Assembly: GCA_003695915.1 (NCBI GenBank)
Contig: RFGF01000060.1
Span: forward strand, 1-34,520
Reading direction: 5' to 3'
Length of the DNA stretch: 34,520 bases
Origin: Nitrospirota bacterium
GTDB lineage: Bacteria > Nitrospirota > Nitrospiria > Nitrospirales > UBA8639
The notes under the pieces were generated by a model. It searched no databases. It was not told the origin of the DNA and saw nothing but the letters and a program-made list of their open reading frames with translations. Positions 17,272 to 23,832 of this stretch are shown piece by piece. The position numbers and the translations under genes are program-made. How positions within the stretch are numbered: the stretch's first letter is position 1; every line of letters begins with the position of its first letter.

Positions 17272-18888
17272 ATGCACCTCGACATCTCGACGTTGGAAAC
17301 CTGGCTCTGGAATGCGGCCTGCGCCATCCGCGGGCCGCTGGATGCCCCGAAATTCAAGGATTACATCCTGCCGCTGATTTTCCTCAAACGCCTTTCCGAT
17401 GTGTTCGAGGACGAGCTTGCGCGCTTGGCCGAAGAATACGGCAATAGAGATGTGGCGATGCGCATCGTGGAGGACGAACGCGATCGGGGCATCATCGCCA
17501 GCAGCCGCGGATCGGTTCGATTCTACATTCCCGAAAACGCACGCTGGCCCAGCATTCGGCAGCAAGCGAGCGGTCTGGGGCAATATCTTACGGATGCGGT
17601 GCGGGCGGTGGCCCGCGAAAACCCACGCCTTCAGGGCGTCATCGATCTGGCGGACTTCAATGCCACCACCGCAGGGCAGCGGATTGTGCCGGACGAGTAT
17701 CTGGCTAGGCTGGTAGAGGTGCTCTCTCGCCACCGGCTGGGTCTTTTCGACGTCGAGCCCGACATCCTCGGCCGTGCCTATGAATATCTCCTTCGCAAGT
17801 TCGCGGAAGGACAGGGGCAGAGCGCTGGAGAGTTCTATACGCCGCGTGAAGTCGCTGTTCTCATGGCCCGCATCTTGGAGCCGGATCCGGGTATGACCGT
17901 GTACGACCCCTGTTGCGGGTCCGGTGGACTGCTCATCAAGTGTCACTTACGGTTGCTGGAGACCCGTGGAGAGCAGCAAAACGGCCATCGTCGCTTGCCG
18001 GCCGAATATGCGCCCTTGCACCTGCACGGCCAAGAAATCAATCCCTCGACCTTCGCCATCGCGCGTATGAATGCGGTCATCCACGATATGGAGGCCGATA
18101 TCCGCCTCGGCGATACGATGCGCAACCCCGCCTTTCGCGATGCGGCCGGCCGCTTGACGCGCTTCGATTTGGTGACAGCCAATCCCATGTGGAACCAAGG
18201 CTTCCCGCTGGAGGTGTACGAGAACGACCCCTACGAGCGTTTCGGTTTCGGCATTCCGCCATCGTCCAGCGCCGACTGGGGTTGGCTGCAGCACATGCTG
18301 GCGTCGCTCAACGAGACGGGCCGCATGGCCGTGGTGCTGGATACGGGCGCGGTCAGCCGCGGGAGCGGTAACCAGGGCTCCAACCGCGAACGCGATATCC
18401 GCAAGGCCTTTGTTGAACATGATCTCATCGAAGCGGTGCTGCTGTTACCGGAAAACCTCTTCTACAACACCACGGCGCCGGGGATCATTCTGGTTATCAA
18501 TCGTCGCAAGCGCCATCCCGGCGAAATTCTGCTGATCAACGCCTCCAAATTGTTCGCGAAGGGGCGCCCTAAGAACTACTTGGCCGACGAGCACATCGAG
18601 ACGATTGCAGGGATTTATCGCGAATGGGGATATGTAGGGGCGAACAATGGTTCGCCCGACGGCCGTTCGCCCTATGCGGCGGTGATCACCAACGATGAAG
18701 CTGCCCGCAACGATTACAATCTGTCGCCCAGTCGCTACGTGGCCACCAACGGGCAGGAAGAAGTCCTGCCCTTGGAAGAGGCGGTAGTCCTGCTACGCGA
18801 AGCCGAGGAAGAACGCGCCGCAGCGGACCGTGAGTTGAACGCCGTGCTCCGAACGCTGGGTCTGGATACTGAGGGCAATGAGTCATGA
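17272..18888 (+). CDS. hsdM: Type I restriction-modification methyltransferase subunit HsdM
   Basis: A 538-residue N6-adenine methyltransferase that, with HsdS, methylates the recognition site and joins HsdR in restriction. The N-terminal helical HsdM_N domain (1 to about 150) leads to GEFYTPREVAVLMARIL, SAM motif I DPCCGSGG (from Asp212) and the catalytic NPMW (304-307), a variant of the usual NPPF. The C-terminal family motif NDYNLSPSRYV is present. Just before it, residues 455-469 (VGANNGSPDGRSPYA) look like a foreign insert encoded by a REP-like palindrome. AGGAGGG (17257-17263) supports the start at 17272, although the frame is open upstream. Its stop overlaps the next ORF as ATGA. Confidence 0.95.
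   Translation: MHLDISTLETWLWNAACAIRGPLDAPKFKDYILPLIFLKRLSDVFEDELARLAEEYGNRDVAMRIVEDERDRGIIASSRGSVRFYIPENARWPSIRQQASGLGQYLTDAVRAVARENPRLQGVIDLADFNATTAGQRIVPDEYLARLVEVLSRHRLGLFDVEPDILGRAYEYLLRKFAEGQGQSAGEFYTPREVAVLMARILEPDPGMTVYDPCCGSGGLLIKCHLRLLETRGEQQNGHRRLPAEYAPLHLHGQEINPSTFAIARMNAVIHDMEADIRLGDTMRNPAFRDAAGRLTRFDLVTANPMWNQGFPLEVYENDPYERFGFGIPPSSSADWGWLQHMLASLNETGRMAVVLDTGAVSRGSGNQGSNRERDIRKAFVEHDLIEAVLLLPENLFYNTTAPGIILVINRRKRHPGEILLINASKLFAKGRPKNYLADEHIETIAGIYREWGYVGANNGSPDGRSPYAAVITNDEAARNDYNLSPSRYVATNGQEEVLPLEEAVVLLREAEEERAAADRELNAVLRTLGLDTEGNES
18634..18677 (+). repeat. REP-like palindrome inside hsdM (copy A)
   Basis: GTAGGGGCGAAC (18634-18645) is followed after AATG by GTTCGCCC (18650-18657), then by a second right arm GTTCGCCCTATGC (18665-18677). 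GGGCGAAC/GTTCGCCC forms a perfect 8-bp stem. It encodes V-G-A-N-N-G-S-P in the hsdM frame and matches the palindromes in hsdS and the RAYT gene. Confidence 0.7.
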
Positions 18889-19067
18889 CAAAAAACATCG
18901 ACCTTTTGCTCGAAAAACTCAGTAATGACGGTCTTGCCCATGAACTTATCCGCAAGCTTCGAGAATCGCAGCGGCAGGATTGGCCACAGGTTCTCGACGA
19001 AGGGCTCAAGACACGCCTGGAGCAAAAGGTGAGGGAGTTGAAGGATGCCGAAGATCAGAATGCTTGA
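18885..19067 (+). CDS. Small helical ORF between hsdM and the ATPase gene
   Basis: A 60-residue protein starting MTKNIDLLLEKLSNDGLAHE, charged and almost certainly all-helical, with no signal peptide or membrane segment. It overlaps hsdM by ATGA (18885-18888) and the ATPase gene by 23 bp, so it fits a coupled reading chain and is unlikely to be spurious. I do not recognise a family. Its position directly before an SMC-like ATPase suggests a small partner or inhibitor of that protein, which is inference only. Confidence 0.65.
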   Translation: MTKNIDLLLEKLSNDGLAHELIRKLRESQRQDWPQVLDEGLKTRLEQKVRELKDAEDQNA

Positions 19068-21540
19068 GATCAAGGGCTTCCGAGCCTACGGCGCTCAGGT
19101 CCAATCCCTCCAACTTGACGGGTCAATGGCCGTCATTTGGGCCCCGAATAGCCAGGGCAAGACCAGTCTGGCCGAGGCCATCGAGTTCCTCATAACGGGC
19201 AAGACCGTACGGCGCGAAATACTCGCCAGTGCCAAACGCGAATTTGCCGAGGCCCTGCGAAATGCCCACCTTCCCGAAGGCGAAGAGGTCTTTGTTGCCG
19301 CCCAGATCGAGGATGCGCATGGGCAGATGCACCGAGTGGAGCGACGCCTCGTGCGCGACTATACAGGCCAAGATGCCTGCCAGAGCGAGTTGAAGATTGA
19401 AGGAACGCCAGCCGAGGACCTGACGTCCCTTGGCATTCGCTTTTCGCAGCCGCCTCTTGAAGCCCCGGTGCTCATGCCTCATACCTTGCGGTACGTCGTG
19501 TCTGCCGGGCCGCAGCAGCGCACCGAATATTTCAAGGCGCTTCTGGAAGTCTCCGACCTTGAGGAAATACGGGACGCCATCGCTGCCGCTAAAAACCGCC
19601 TTCAGGAGCCGCCCAGCGAGGTGAAGGACTGCTACGAACACTGCCGCTCGCATTCCACATTCGGCAGCGAACTGGCGTCGCTGGAAACGAGCCACCCATC
19701 GCGGGAAACTGTAGAGGGAGCGCTGAGCCAGGCGCTCGAGCGAATTCTGGCTGACCACGGTGACGTACCTGAGGGCTTCGATGCCAGGCTTGCTGCCGCC
19801 AGGGACGTCTTAGCCCGCCAGCGTGCGCGGACCTTTTCCATCAATGATCTCCAGCCCCGAGGGAAGCCTTCTTGGGGGGAGCGACCCGAGGTCAGGGCCG
19901 ATCTCGAAGCCTTCCTTCACGCGAAGCGCGATACCGACAAGGAAGTGGCCCGGCTCCTGCGGTTGTTTGAGGAAGTGCTCAACCTGCCTGACGTCGCCGT
20001 AGCCAAAGAAGCATTAGATTGTCCTGTGTGCACAACTCCAAAGGCACTCACCCCTGAACGAATCATGGTAATCCGGGGAAAGGTTGAGACAAACCAACAA
20101 TTTGCGAGCTTTCGGGAAAAAGCGGAAACCACCCTTCACAATGTGCGCTCCATAGCCCTACAGGCGCTCGCTAAGGCGAAGGGCGCTTGTCCCAAAGCAA
20201 TCAATTGGCAAGAGGAGGATTGGTCTCGCCAAGAGCCGATCCTCCAAGAACTACTCGCCGACCGCGCGGAATCTTTGGTGCTCCCGTGGAAGGATGCCCT
20301 TTCGGCTCTCGAAGAAGCGACGAGAGGTGTGGAAGAAAAGGCCAACGCCCTCCAGACAATGTTGGTTTCTCTTGGACTTGAGCAGCTCGACGAGGCAAAG
20401 ATCGAGGATCTCGAGAACAAAGTAACCGACCTGTTCCAGGCGACTGAACAGTTCGACAAAGCGCTAGAGGATTACGAGCGAGCTGTTACGCCGCTCCTTG
20501 ACGCTTTGAGAGAGGAAGTCGACCGCCGGGCGGGCATGGAAGGTTGGCAGGAGTTGATTAACCTTTGCGAACAGCGCGATGCTTTGCTCGGCTGGTTAAT
20601 TGAGCGGGCTGCTTTTCGTGCCGTCCAGGAAGAAGTCAACAAAGCAATCCAGGAGATCGATCAGGCCAAAGCCGAAGTGCTCGACGACAAATTCAACGAT
20701 CTCAGCCAGAAGATCCTCCGCTGGTGGAATCTCCTCAGGCCCGACGAACCGACATCCTTTCACGGGGTCCAACGCGGCGGTAGCGGCAGGCGGTTCATCG
20801 ATCTGAAAGCCCGTCTGGACAACCCCGATGCCGCAGCTACACAGGGCGTGCTGCGCGACGCAGTCGCAGTATTCAGTGACTCGCAGCTTAACTGTCTCGG
20901 TCTTGCCGCCTTTCTCGCCCGGACAATCAGAGAGGGGACGGGCTTTGTCGTTCTCGACGATCCCGTACCCGCCAGCGACGAGGAACATCGGGCCTTCTTT
21001 ATCGACCGAGTTCTTGACGAGCTGAACCGGTCCGGGGTTCAGGTGATTCTGCTCACCCATGATGAACGCATGTGGAAAGATGTTCAGGAACGATATAAAC
21101 ATTTGGAGTTGGATACCTTTATCGTGAGCATGAATGATCCGGCTAAAGGGGCGACTATAGAAAACCGCAGCGATACGCTTGATGCGATGCTGGCACGGGC
21201 AGCTCCATACATATCGAACCTAAATCCGGATATACAAAAGGTCGGGGCTCGCGCCTTACGCGACGCTGCGGAACGGTTCTGTAAACTGATGCTAGTAAGA
21301 GATCGGCAAGGGAAAGGAGAGAGCGCGGCCAACCTCAGCGATTATGATGACAAGACCTTGGGCTGGCTGATCCAGAAGGTGGAGCCATTGTTGACAAAGG
21401 ACGTTTCCCATCCAGGCAAGCTTCGGGTCATCGGCCAGCGGCTGAATCCGGGATCTCATGACCATCAGGTGCCCGCAGTAGGAGACCTCAAACAGTGCCT
21501 TGGTGATCTCAAGATGTTGCGGAAGGAATACCTGACATGA
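19045..21540 (+). CDS. SMC/RecF-like ATPase with HEPN-like C-terminus (RloC/PrrC-like)
   Basis: An 831-residue P-loop ATPase. Walker A APNSQGKTS lies at about 33-41 after a RecF-like opening (MLEIKGFRAYG). Long helical, probably coiled-coil arms flank a zinc-hook-like Cys326-x2-Cys329 (CPVC). The signature-like SDSQLNCLGLAAFLA is followed by Walker B FVVLDDP (634-640) and an H-loop histidine (His672 in LLTHDE). The final ~140 residues form a separate helical domain ending in RLNPGSHDH, where Arg799-x5-His805 fits the HEPN ribonuclease motif. RloC and PrrC, anticodon nucleases tied to type I R-M loci, combine comparable parts. AGGGAG precedes the ATG. RNase activity is inferred. Confidence 0.75.
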   Translation: MPKIRMLEIKGFRAYGAQVQSLQLDGSMAVIWAPNSQGKTSLAEAIEFLITGKTVRREILASAKREFAEALRNAHLPEGEEVFVAAQIEDAHGQMHRVERRLVRDYTGQDACQSELKIEGTPAEDLTSLGIRFSQPPLEAPVLMPHTLRYVVSAGPQQRTEYFKALLEVSDLEEIRDAIAAAKNRLQEPPSEVKDCYEHCRSHSTFGSELASLETSHPSRETVEGALSQALERILADHGDVPEGFDARLAAARDVLARQRARTFSINDLQPRGKPSWGERPEVRADLEAFLHAKRDTDKEVARLLRLFEEVLNLPDVAVAKEALDCPVCTTPKALTPERIMVIRGKVETNQQFASFREKAETTLHNVRSIALQALAKAKGACPKAINWQEEDWSRQEPILQELLADRAESLVLPWKDALSALEEATRGVEEKANALQTMLVSLGLEQLDEAKIEDLENKVTDLFQATEQFDKALEDYERAVTPLLDALREEVDRRAGMEGWQELINLCEQRDALLGWLIERAAFRAVQEEVNKAIQEIDQAKAEVLDDKFNDLSQKILRWWNLLRPDEPTSFHGVQRGGSGRRFIDLKARLDNPDAAATQGVLRDAVAVFSDSQLNCLGLAAFLARTIREGTGFVVLDDPVPASDEEHRAFFIDRVLDELNRSGVQVILLTHDERMWKDVQERYKHLELDTFIVSMNDPAKGATIENRSDTLDAMLARAAPYISNLNPDIQKVGARALRDAAERFCKLMLVRDRQGKGESAANLSDYDDKTLGWLIQKVEPLLTKDVSHPGKLRVIGQRLNPGSHDHQVPAVGDLKQCLGDLKMLRKEYLT

Positions 21541-21740
21541 CACGAGGAGGGCAGGAGCTGGCGCTACAGCACAAGAATGGCATTGTCGGAGCTGACGAGG
21601 CTACGCCGCTCCCTGACGGCTACTGCATGCCCGAACTCGGCCCCCTGCCCGAGGAGTGGCGGGTGGTGCGGTTGGGGGAGGTTGAACCTTGCCGAAGCGG
21701 ATCGGACACTCTGGCGCTTGGAAAGGAGGAAGAGGTATGA
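21537..21740 (+). pseudogene. Truncated hsdS 5' fragment
   Basis: A 67-codon frame that overlaps the ATPase stop as ATGA. Its middle (LPDGYCMPELGPLPEEWRVV then RLGEV) is plainly the N-terminal entry segment of an HsdS target-recognition domain, nearly the same as LPDGYRLTELGLLPEEWRVI of the intact hsdS downstream. After RLGEV the match stops and the frame ends within about 18 unrelated codons, so no recognition domain is encoded. It is best read as the 5' end of the ancestral hsdS, cut off by insertion of the toxin-antitoxin pair. It may still be translated as a coupling peptide. Confidence 0.7.
21611..21684 (+). repeat. hsdS 5'-end direct repeat, left copy
   Basis: These 74 bp align without gaps to 22386-22459 with about 11 mismatches (roughly 85% identity by hand count), and the two copies flank mntA-hepT. 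Within it, 21657-21679 is also identical over 23 bp to 23071-23093, the entry to the second recognition domain of hsdS. Confidence 0.75.
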
Positions 21741-22036
21741 GGCTCAAGATAGTTATACCCGAGGACGAAATTGCGGCGTTCTCTCGCCGCTACAGAGTGC
21801 GCAGGCTGTCCCTTTTCGGCTCTGTGTTGCGGGAGGATTTCCACCCGCAGAGCGATATCGACGTGCTCGTGGAATTCGAGCCCGGTGCGCAGGTAGGTTT
21901 TTTGACGCTGAGCCGCATGGCACGGGAACTTTCCGTCATCCTGGGTTGTCCGGTGGACCTTGTACCAAGAAGTGGGCTCAAACCGGTAATCCGGAACGCC
22001 ATACTCAGAGAGGAACAGGTGATCTATGCGGCCTGA
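21737..22036 (+). CDS. mntA: MntA-type nucleotidyltransferase antitoxin
   Basis: A 99-residue minimal nucleotidyltransferase. Its active site reads GSVLREDFHPQSDID, an exact GSx10DxD motif (Gly28, Ser29, Asp40, Asp42), the hallmark of MntA antitoxins, which inactivate the HEPN toxin HepT by adding AMP to a tyrosine. AGGAGG (21724-21729) lies 7 nt before the ATG at 21737. The frame is open upstream to 21689, but that part lies within the hsdS fragment. The ATG overlaps that fragment's stop (ATGA), and the gene's end overlaps hepT by 11 bp. All catalytic residues seem present. Confidence 0.9.
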   Translation: MRLKIVIPEDEIAAFSRRYRVRRLSLFGSVLREDFHPQSDIDVLVEFEPGAQVGFLTLSRMARELSVILGCPVDLVPRSGLKPVIRNAILREEQVIYAA

Positions 22037-22370
22037 GCGATTGTACCTGCTGGACATCGTAGAAGCGGCAGATGCCATCGCCCGGTTTCTCGCCGATGTG
22101 GACGAGGAAACGTTTATGCAGGACGAATTGCGGCAAAGCGCCGTGCTGCAAAAGGTGGTCGTCATCGGCGAAGCGGCGGCCCGGTTGCCTGCCGAATTCA
22201 AGAGGCAGCATCCGGAGATCCCGTGGCCGGACATCGTGGCTTTTCGCAATATCGCGGTCCACGAGTATTTCGCTGTTGACTGGTGGATCGTCTGGGTAAC
22301 CGCCACGCAGGAAGTGCCAGAATTGCGCCGCCAAATGCTTTTCTTGCTTGAGAAAATCGGTGATGATTGA
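22026..22370 (+). CDS. hepT: HepT-type HEPN toxin (DUF86)
   Basis: A 114-residue all-helical HEPN domain of the DUF86/HepT family, a metal-independent RNase toxin. The active motif RNIAVHEY is an exact Rx4HxY (Arg74, His79, Tyr81). The tyrosine is the residue AMPylated by MntA in characterised pairs. The segment GEAAARLPAEFKRQHPEIPW is also typical of the family. It overlaps mntA upstream by 11 bp and hsdS downstream by 8 bp, so toxin, antitoxin and specificity subunit would be made from one message. It appears intact. Confidence 0.9.
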   Translation: MRPERLYLLDIVEAADAIARFLADVDEETFMQDELRQSAVLQKVVVIGEAAARLPAEFKRQHPEIPWPDIVAFRNIAVHEYFAVDWWIVWVTATQEVPELRRQMLFLLEKIGDD

Positions 22371-23832
22371 GGCGAAAAGTGAGTTGCCCGACGGCTACCG
22401 CCTGACCGAACTCGGCCTCCTGCCCGAGGAGTGGCGGGTTATACGGTTGGGAGAGGTGGTGCATAAGACACGGCAAATCGACTCACGCAAATCACCTACG
22501 CAGCAATTCAAGTACATTGACGTTTCCTCGGTGAGCAAGGAGCGATTAGCAATTGTGGGCTGTCAAACCATCCATGGAAAAAATGCACCGAGCCGGGCAA
22601 GAAAGCAAGTTGAGGCGGGGGATGTGATCTTTGCAACTGTTCGTCCATATTTGAAGCGAATAGCAAAGATTACTCCTGAGTTCGACAAACAGGTTTGCTC
22701 TACAGCTTTTTGTGTGCTCCGGCCTCGGTTGGACACAATTGATAGTAACTTTCTCTTCTATACTGTTTCATATGACCCCTTTGTTGAGCGTGTGGCTGAA
22801 CATCAGCGAGGTTCGAGCTATCCAGCAGTCATCGATAAGGATGTTCTCAGAGAATCTATCCCCCTCCCACCCCTCGACGAACAGCGCGCCATCGCCCACG
22901 TGCTGCGGACGGTGCAGGAGGCGAAGGAAGCCACAGAGGGGGTCATCGCCGCGGCGCGGGAACTCAAGAAGAGTTTGATGCGCCACCTCTTCACCTACGG
23001 CCCCGTGCCCGTGGACCAAACCGACCGCGTCCCCATGCAGGAAACCGAAATCGGCTCCCTCCCCGCCCACTGGCGGGTGGTGCGGTTGGGGGAAGTGGCG
23101 GAAATTGTCTATGGTGTTCAAGCTGCAGTTGCACATATGAAGGATTCAACCAAAGGAATACCTATCCTAACAAATATAAACATTAACAATGATGGGCGTA
23201 TCGATTTATCAACCCTAAGATATTACGATCTATCCAAAGAAAAGCGTGAAAAACTCTTATTGCAGAAAGGTGACATTCTATTCAACTGGCGAAGCGGTAG
23301 TAGAGCAGTTGTTGGTAAGACGGCTATTTTTGATCTGGATGGTGAATTTACGTTTTCTTCATTTATCCTTCGTTTTCGTGCCAACGATAAAATTCTAAGC
23401 TACTACCTCGCATTTTATCTACAATATCTAAAATCAAAAGGTTTTTTTTCATCAAAAGGTGACCAATCCTCAGTTAACGCTGTCTTTAATGCAAGTTTAT
23501 CCTCGAAAATCCCAATTATACTCCCTACTATTCTTGAACAGCGGAAAATCGCCCGCATGTTGCAGGCAGTGGACGAGAAAATCCAAGCTGAAGAAGAGCG
23601 CAAGGCGGCGCTGGAGGCGCTTTTTAAAACGCTGCTGCACGATCTGATGACCGCCAGGCGGCGCTTGCCGACGGAATTCATCGCCCAGTTCACGGAACCA
23701 TCGGTAGGGGCGAACAATTTTTCGCCCCTACCTACATCCCAACATTTGCAACACACATCCCAACAGTCGCCCCTGCGTATGTCCCCGCCCGTACGGGCGG
23801 GGCAATCATCACACGGGGCACAGACGCCATGA
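22363..23832 (+). CDS. hsdS: Type I restriction-modification specificity subunit HsdS
   Basis: A 489-residue DNA-recognition subunit with two target recognition domains. TRD1 is entered by LGLLPEEWRVIRLGEV and closed by PPLDEQRAIAHVLRTVQEA plus a coiled coil. TRD2 is entered by IGSLPAHWRVVRLGEV and closed by EQRKIARMLQAVDEKIQAE plus a second coiled coil, so each half reads one part of a bipartite site. The start is taken as ATG 22363, overlapping hepT; GTG 22360 and TTG 22348 are alternatives. The recognition cores, especially TRD2, are visibly richer in A+T than the conserved parts. After about residue 446 a low-complexity tail is encoded by two palindromes, which is not normal for HsdS. Confidence 0.93.
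   Translation: MIEAKSELPDGYRLTELGLLPEEWRVIRLGEVVHKTRQIDSRKSPTQQFKYIDVSSVSKERLAIVGCQTIHGKNAPSRARKQVEAGDVIFATVRPYLKRIAKITPEFDKQVCSTAFCVLRPRLDTIDSNFLFYTVSYDPFVERVAEHQRGSSYPAVIDKDVLRESIPLPPLDEQRAIAHVLRTVQEAKEATEGVIAAARELKKSLMRHLFTYGPVPVDQTDRVPMQETEIGSLPAHWRVVRLGEVAEIVYGVQAAVAHMKDSTKGIPILTNININNDGRIDLSTLRYYDLSKEKREKLLLQKGDILFNWRSGSRAVVGKTAIFDLDGEFTFSSFILRFRANDKILSYYLAFYLQYLKSKGFFSSKGDQSSVNAVFNASLSSKIPIILPTILEQRKIARMLQAVDEKIQAEEERKAALEALFKTLLHDLMTARRRLPTEFIAQFTEPSVGANNFSPLPTSQHLQHTSQQSPLRMSPPVRAGQSSHGAQTP
22386..22459 (+). repeat. hsdS 5'-end direct repeat, right copy
   Basis: Partner of 21611-21684, inside the intact hsdS and in the same reading frame as the left copy. Recombination between the two would remove mntA-hepT and rebuild an hsdS that starts in the ATGA overlap with the ATPase gene. 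Confidence 0.75.
23704..23731 (+). repeat. REP-like palindrome in the hsdS tail (copy B)
   Basis: GTAGGGGCGAA (23704-23714) and TTCGCCCCTAC (23721-23731) form a perfect 11-bp stem with loop CAATTT. It encodes V-G-A-N-N-F-S-P-L-P in hsdS. Similarity to copy C in the RAYT gene continues about 35 bp to the right (CTACATCCCAACATTTG against CTACAACCCGCCATTTG). Confidence 0.8.
23783..23802. repeat. Perfect 20-bp GC palindrome near the hsdS 3' end
   Basis: CCCCGCCCGTACGGGCGGGG is fully self-complementary and lies within the last codons of hsdS, 26 nt before the RAYT start. It differs in sequence from the GTAGGGGCGAA family. No T-run follows, so a simple intrinsic terminator is unlikely; it may be a second REP type or a translation-modulating hairpin. 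Confidence 0.7.

Noticed and set aside
18181-18192. HsdM inactivated by NPMW in place of NPPF
   Set aside because: NPMW-type variants occur in functional-looking adenine methyltransferases of this group and the rest of the protein is intact.
21537-23832. Invertible hsdS (phase-variable shufflon-like) system
   Set aside because: The hsdS fragment and the intact gene share orientation, the repeats are direct, and no site-specific recombinase is encoded nearby; deletion is possible but inversion is not.
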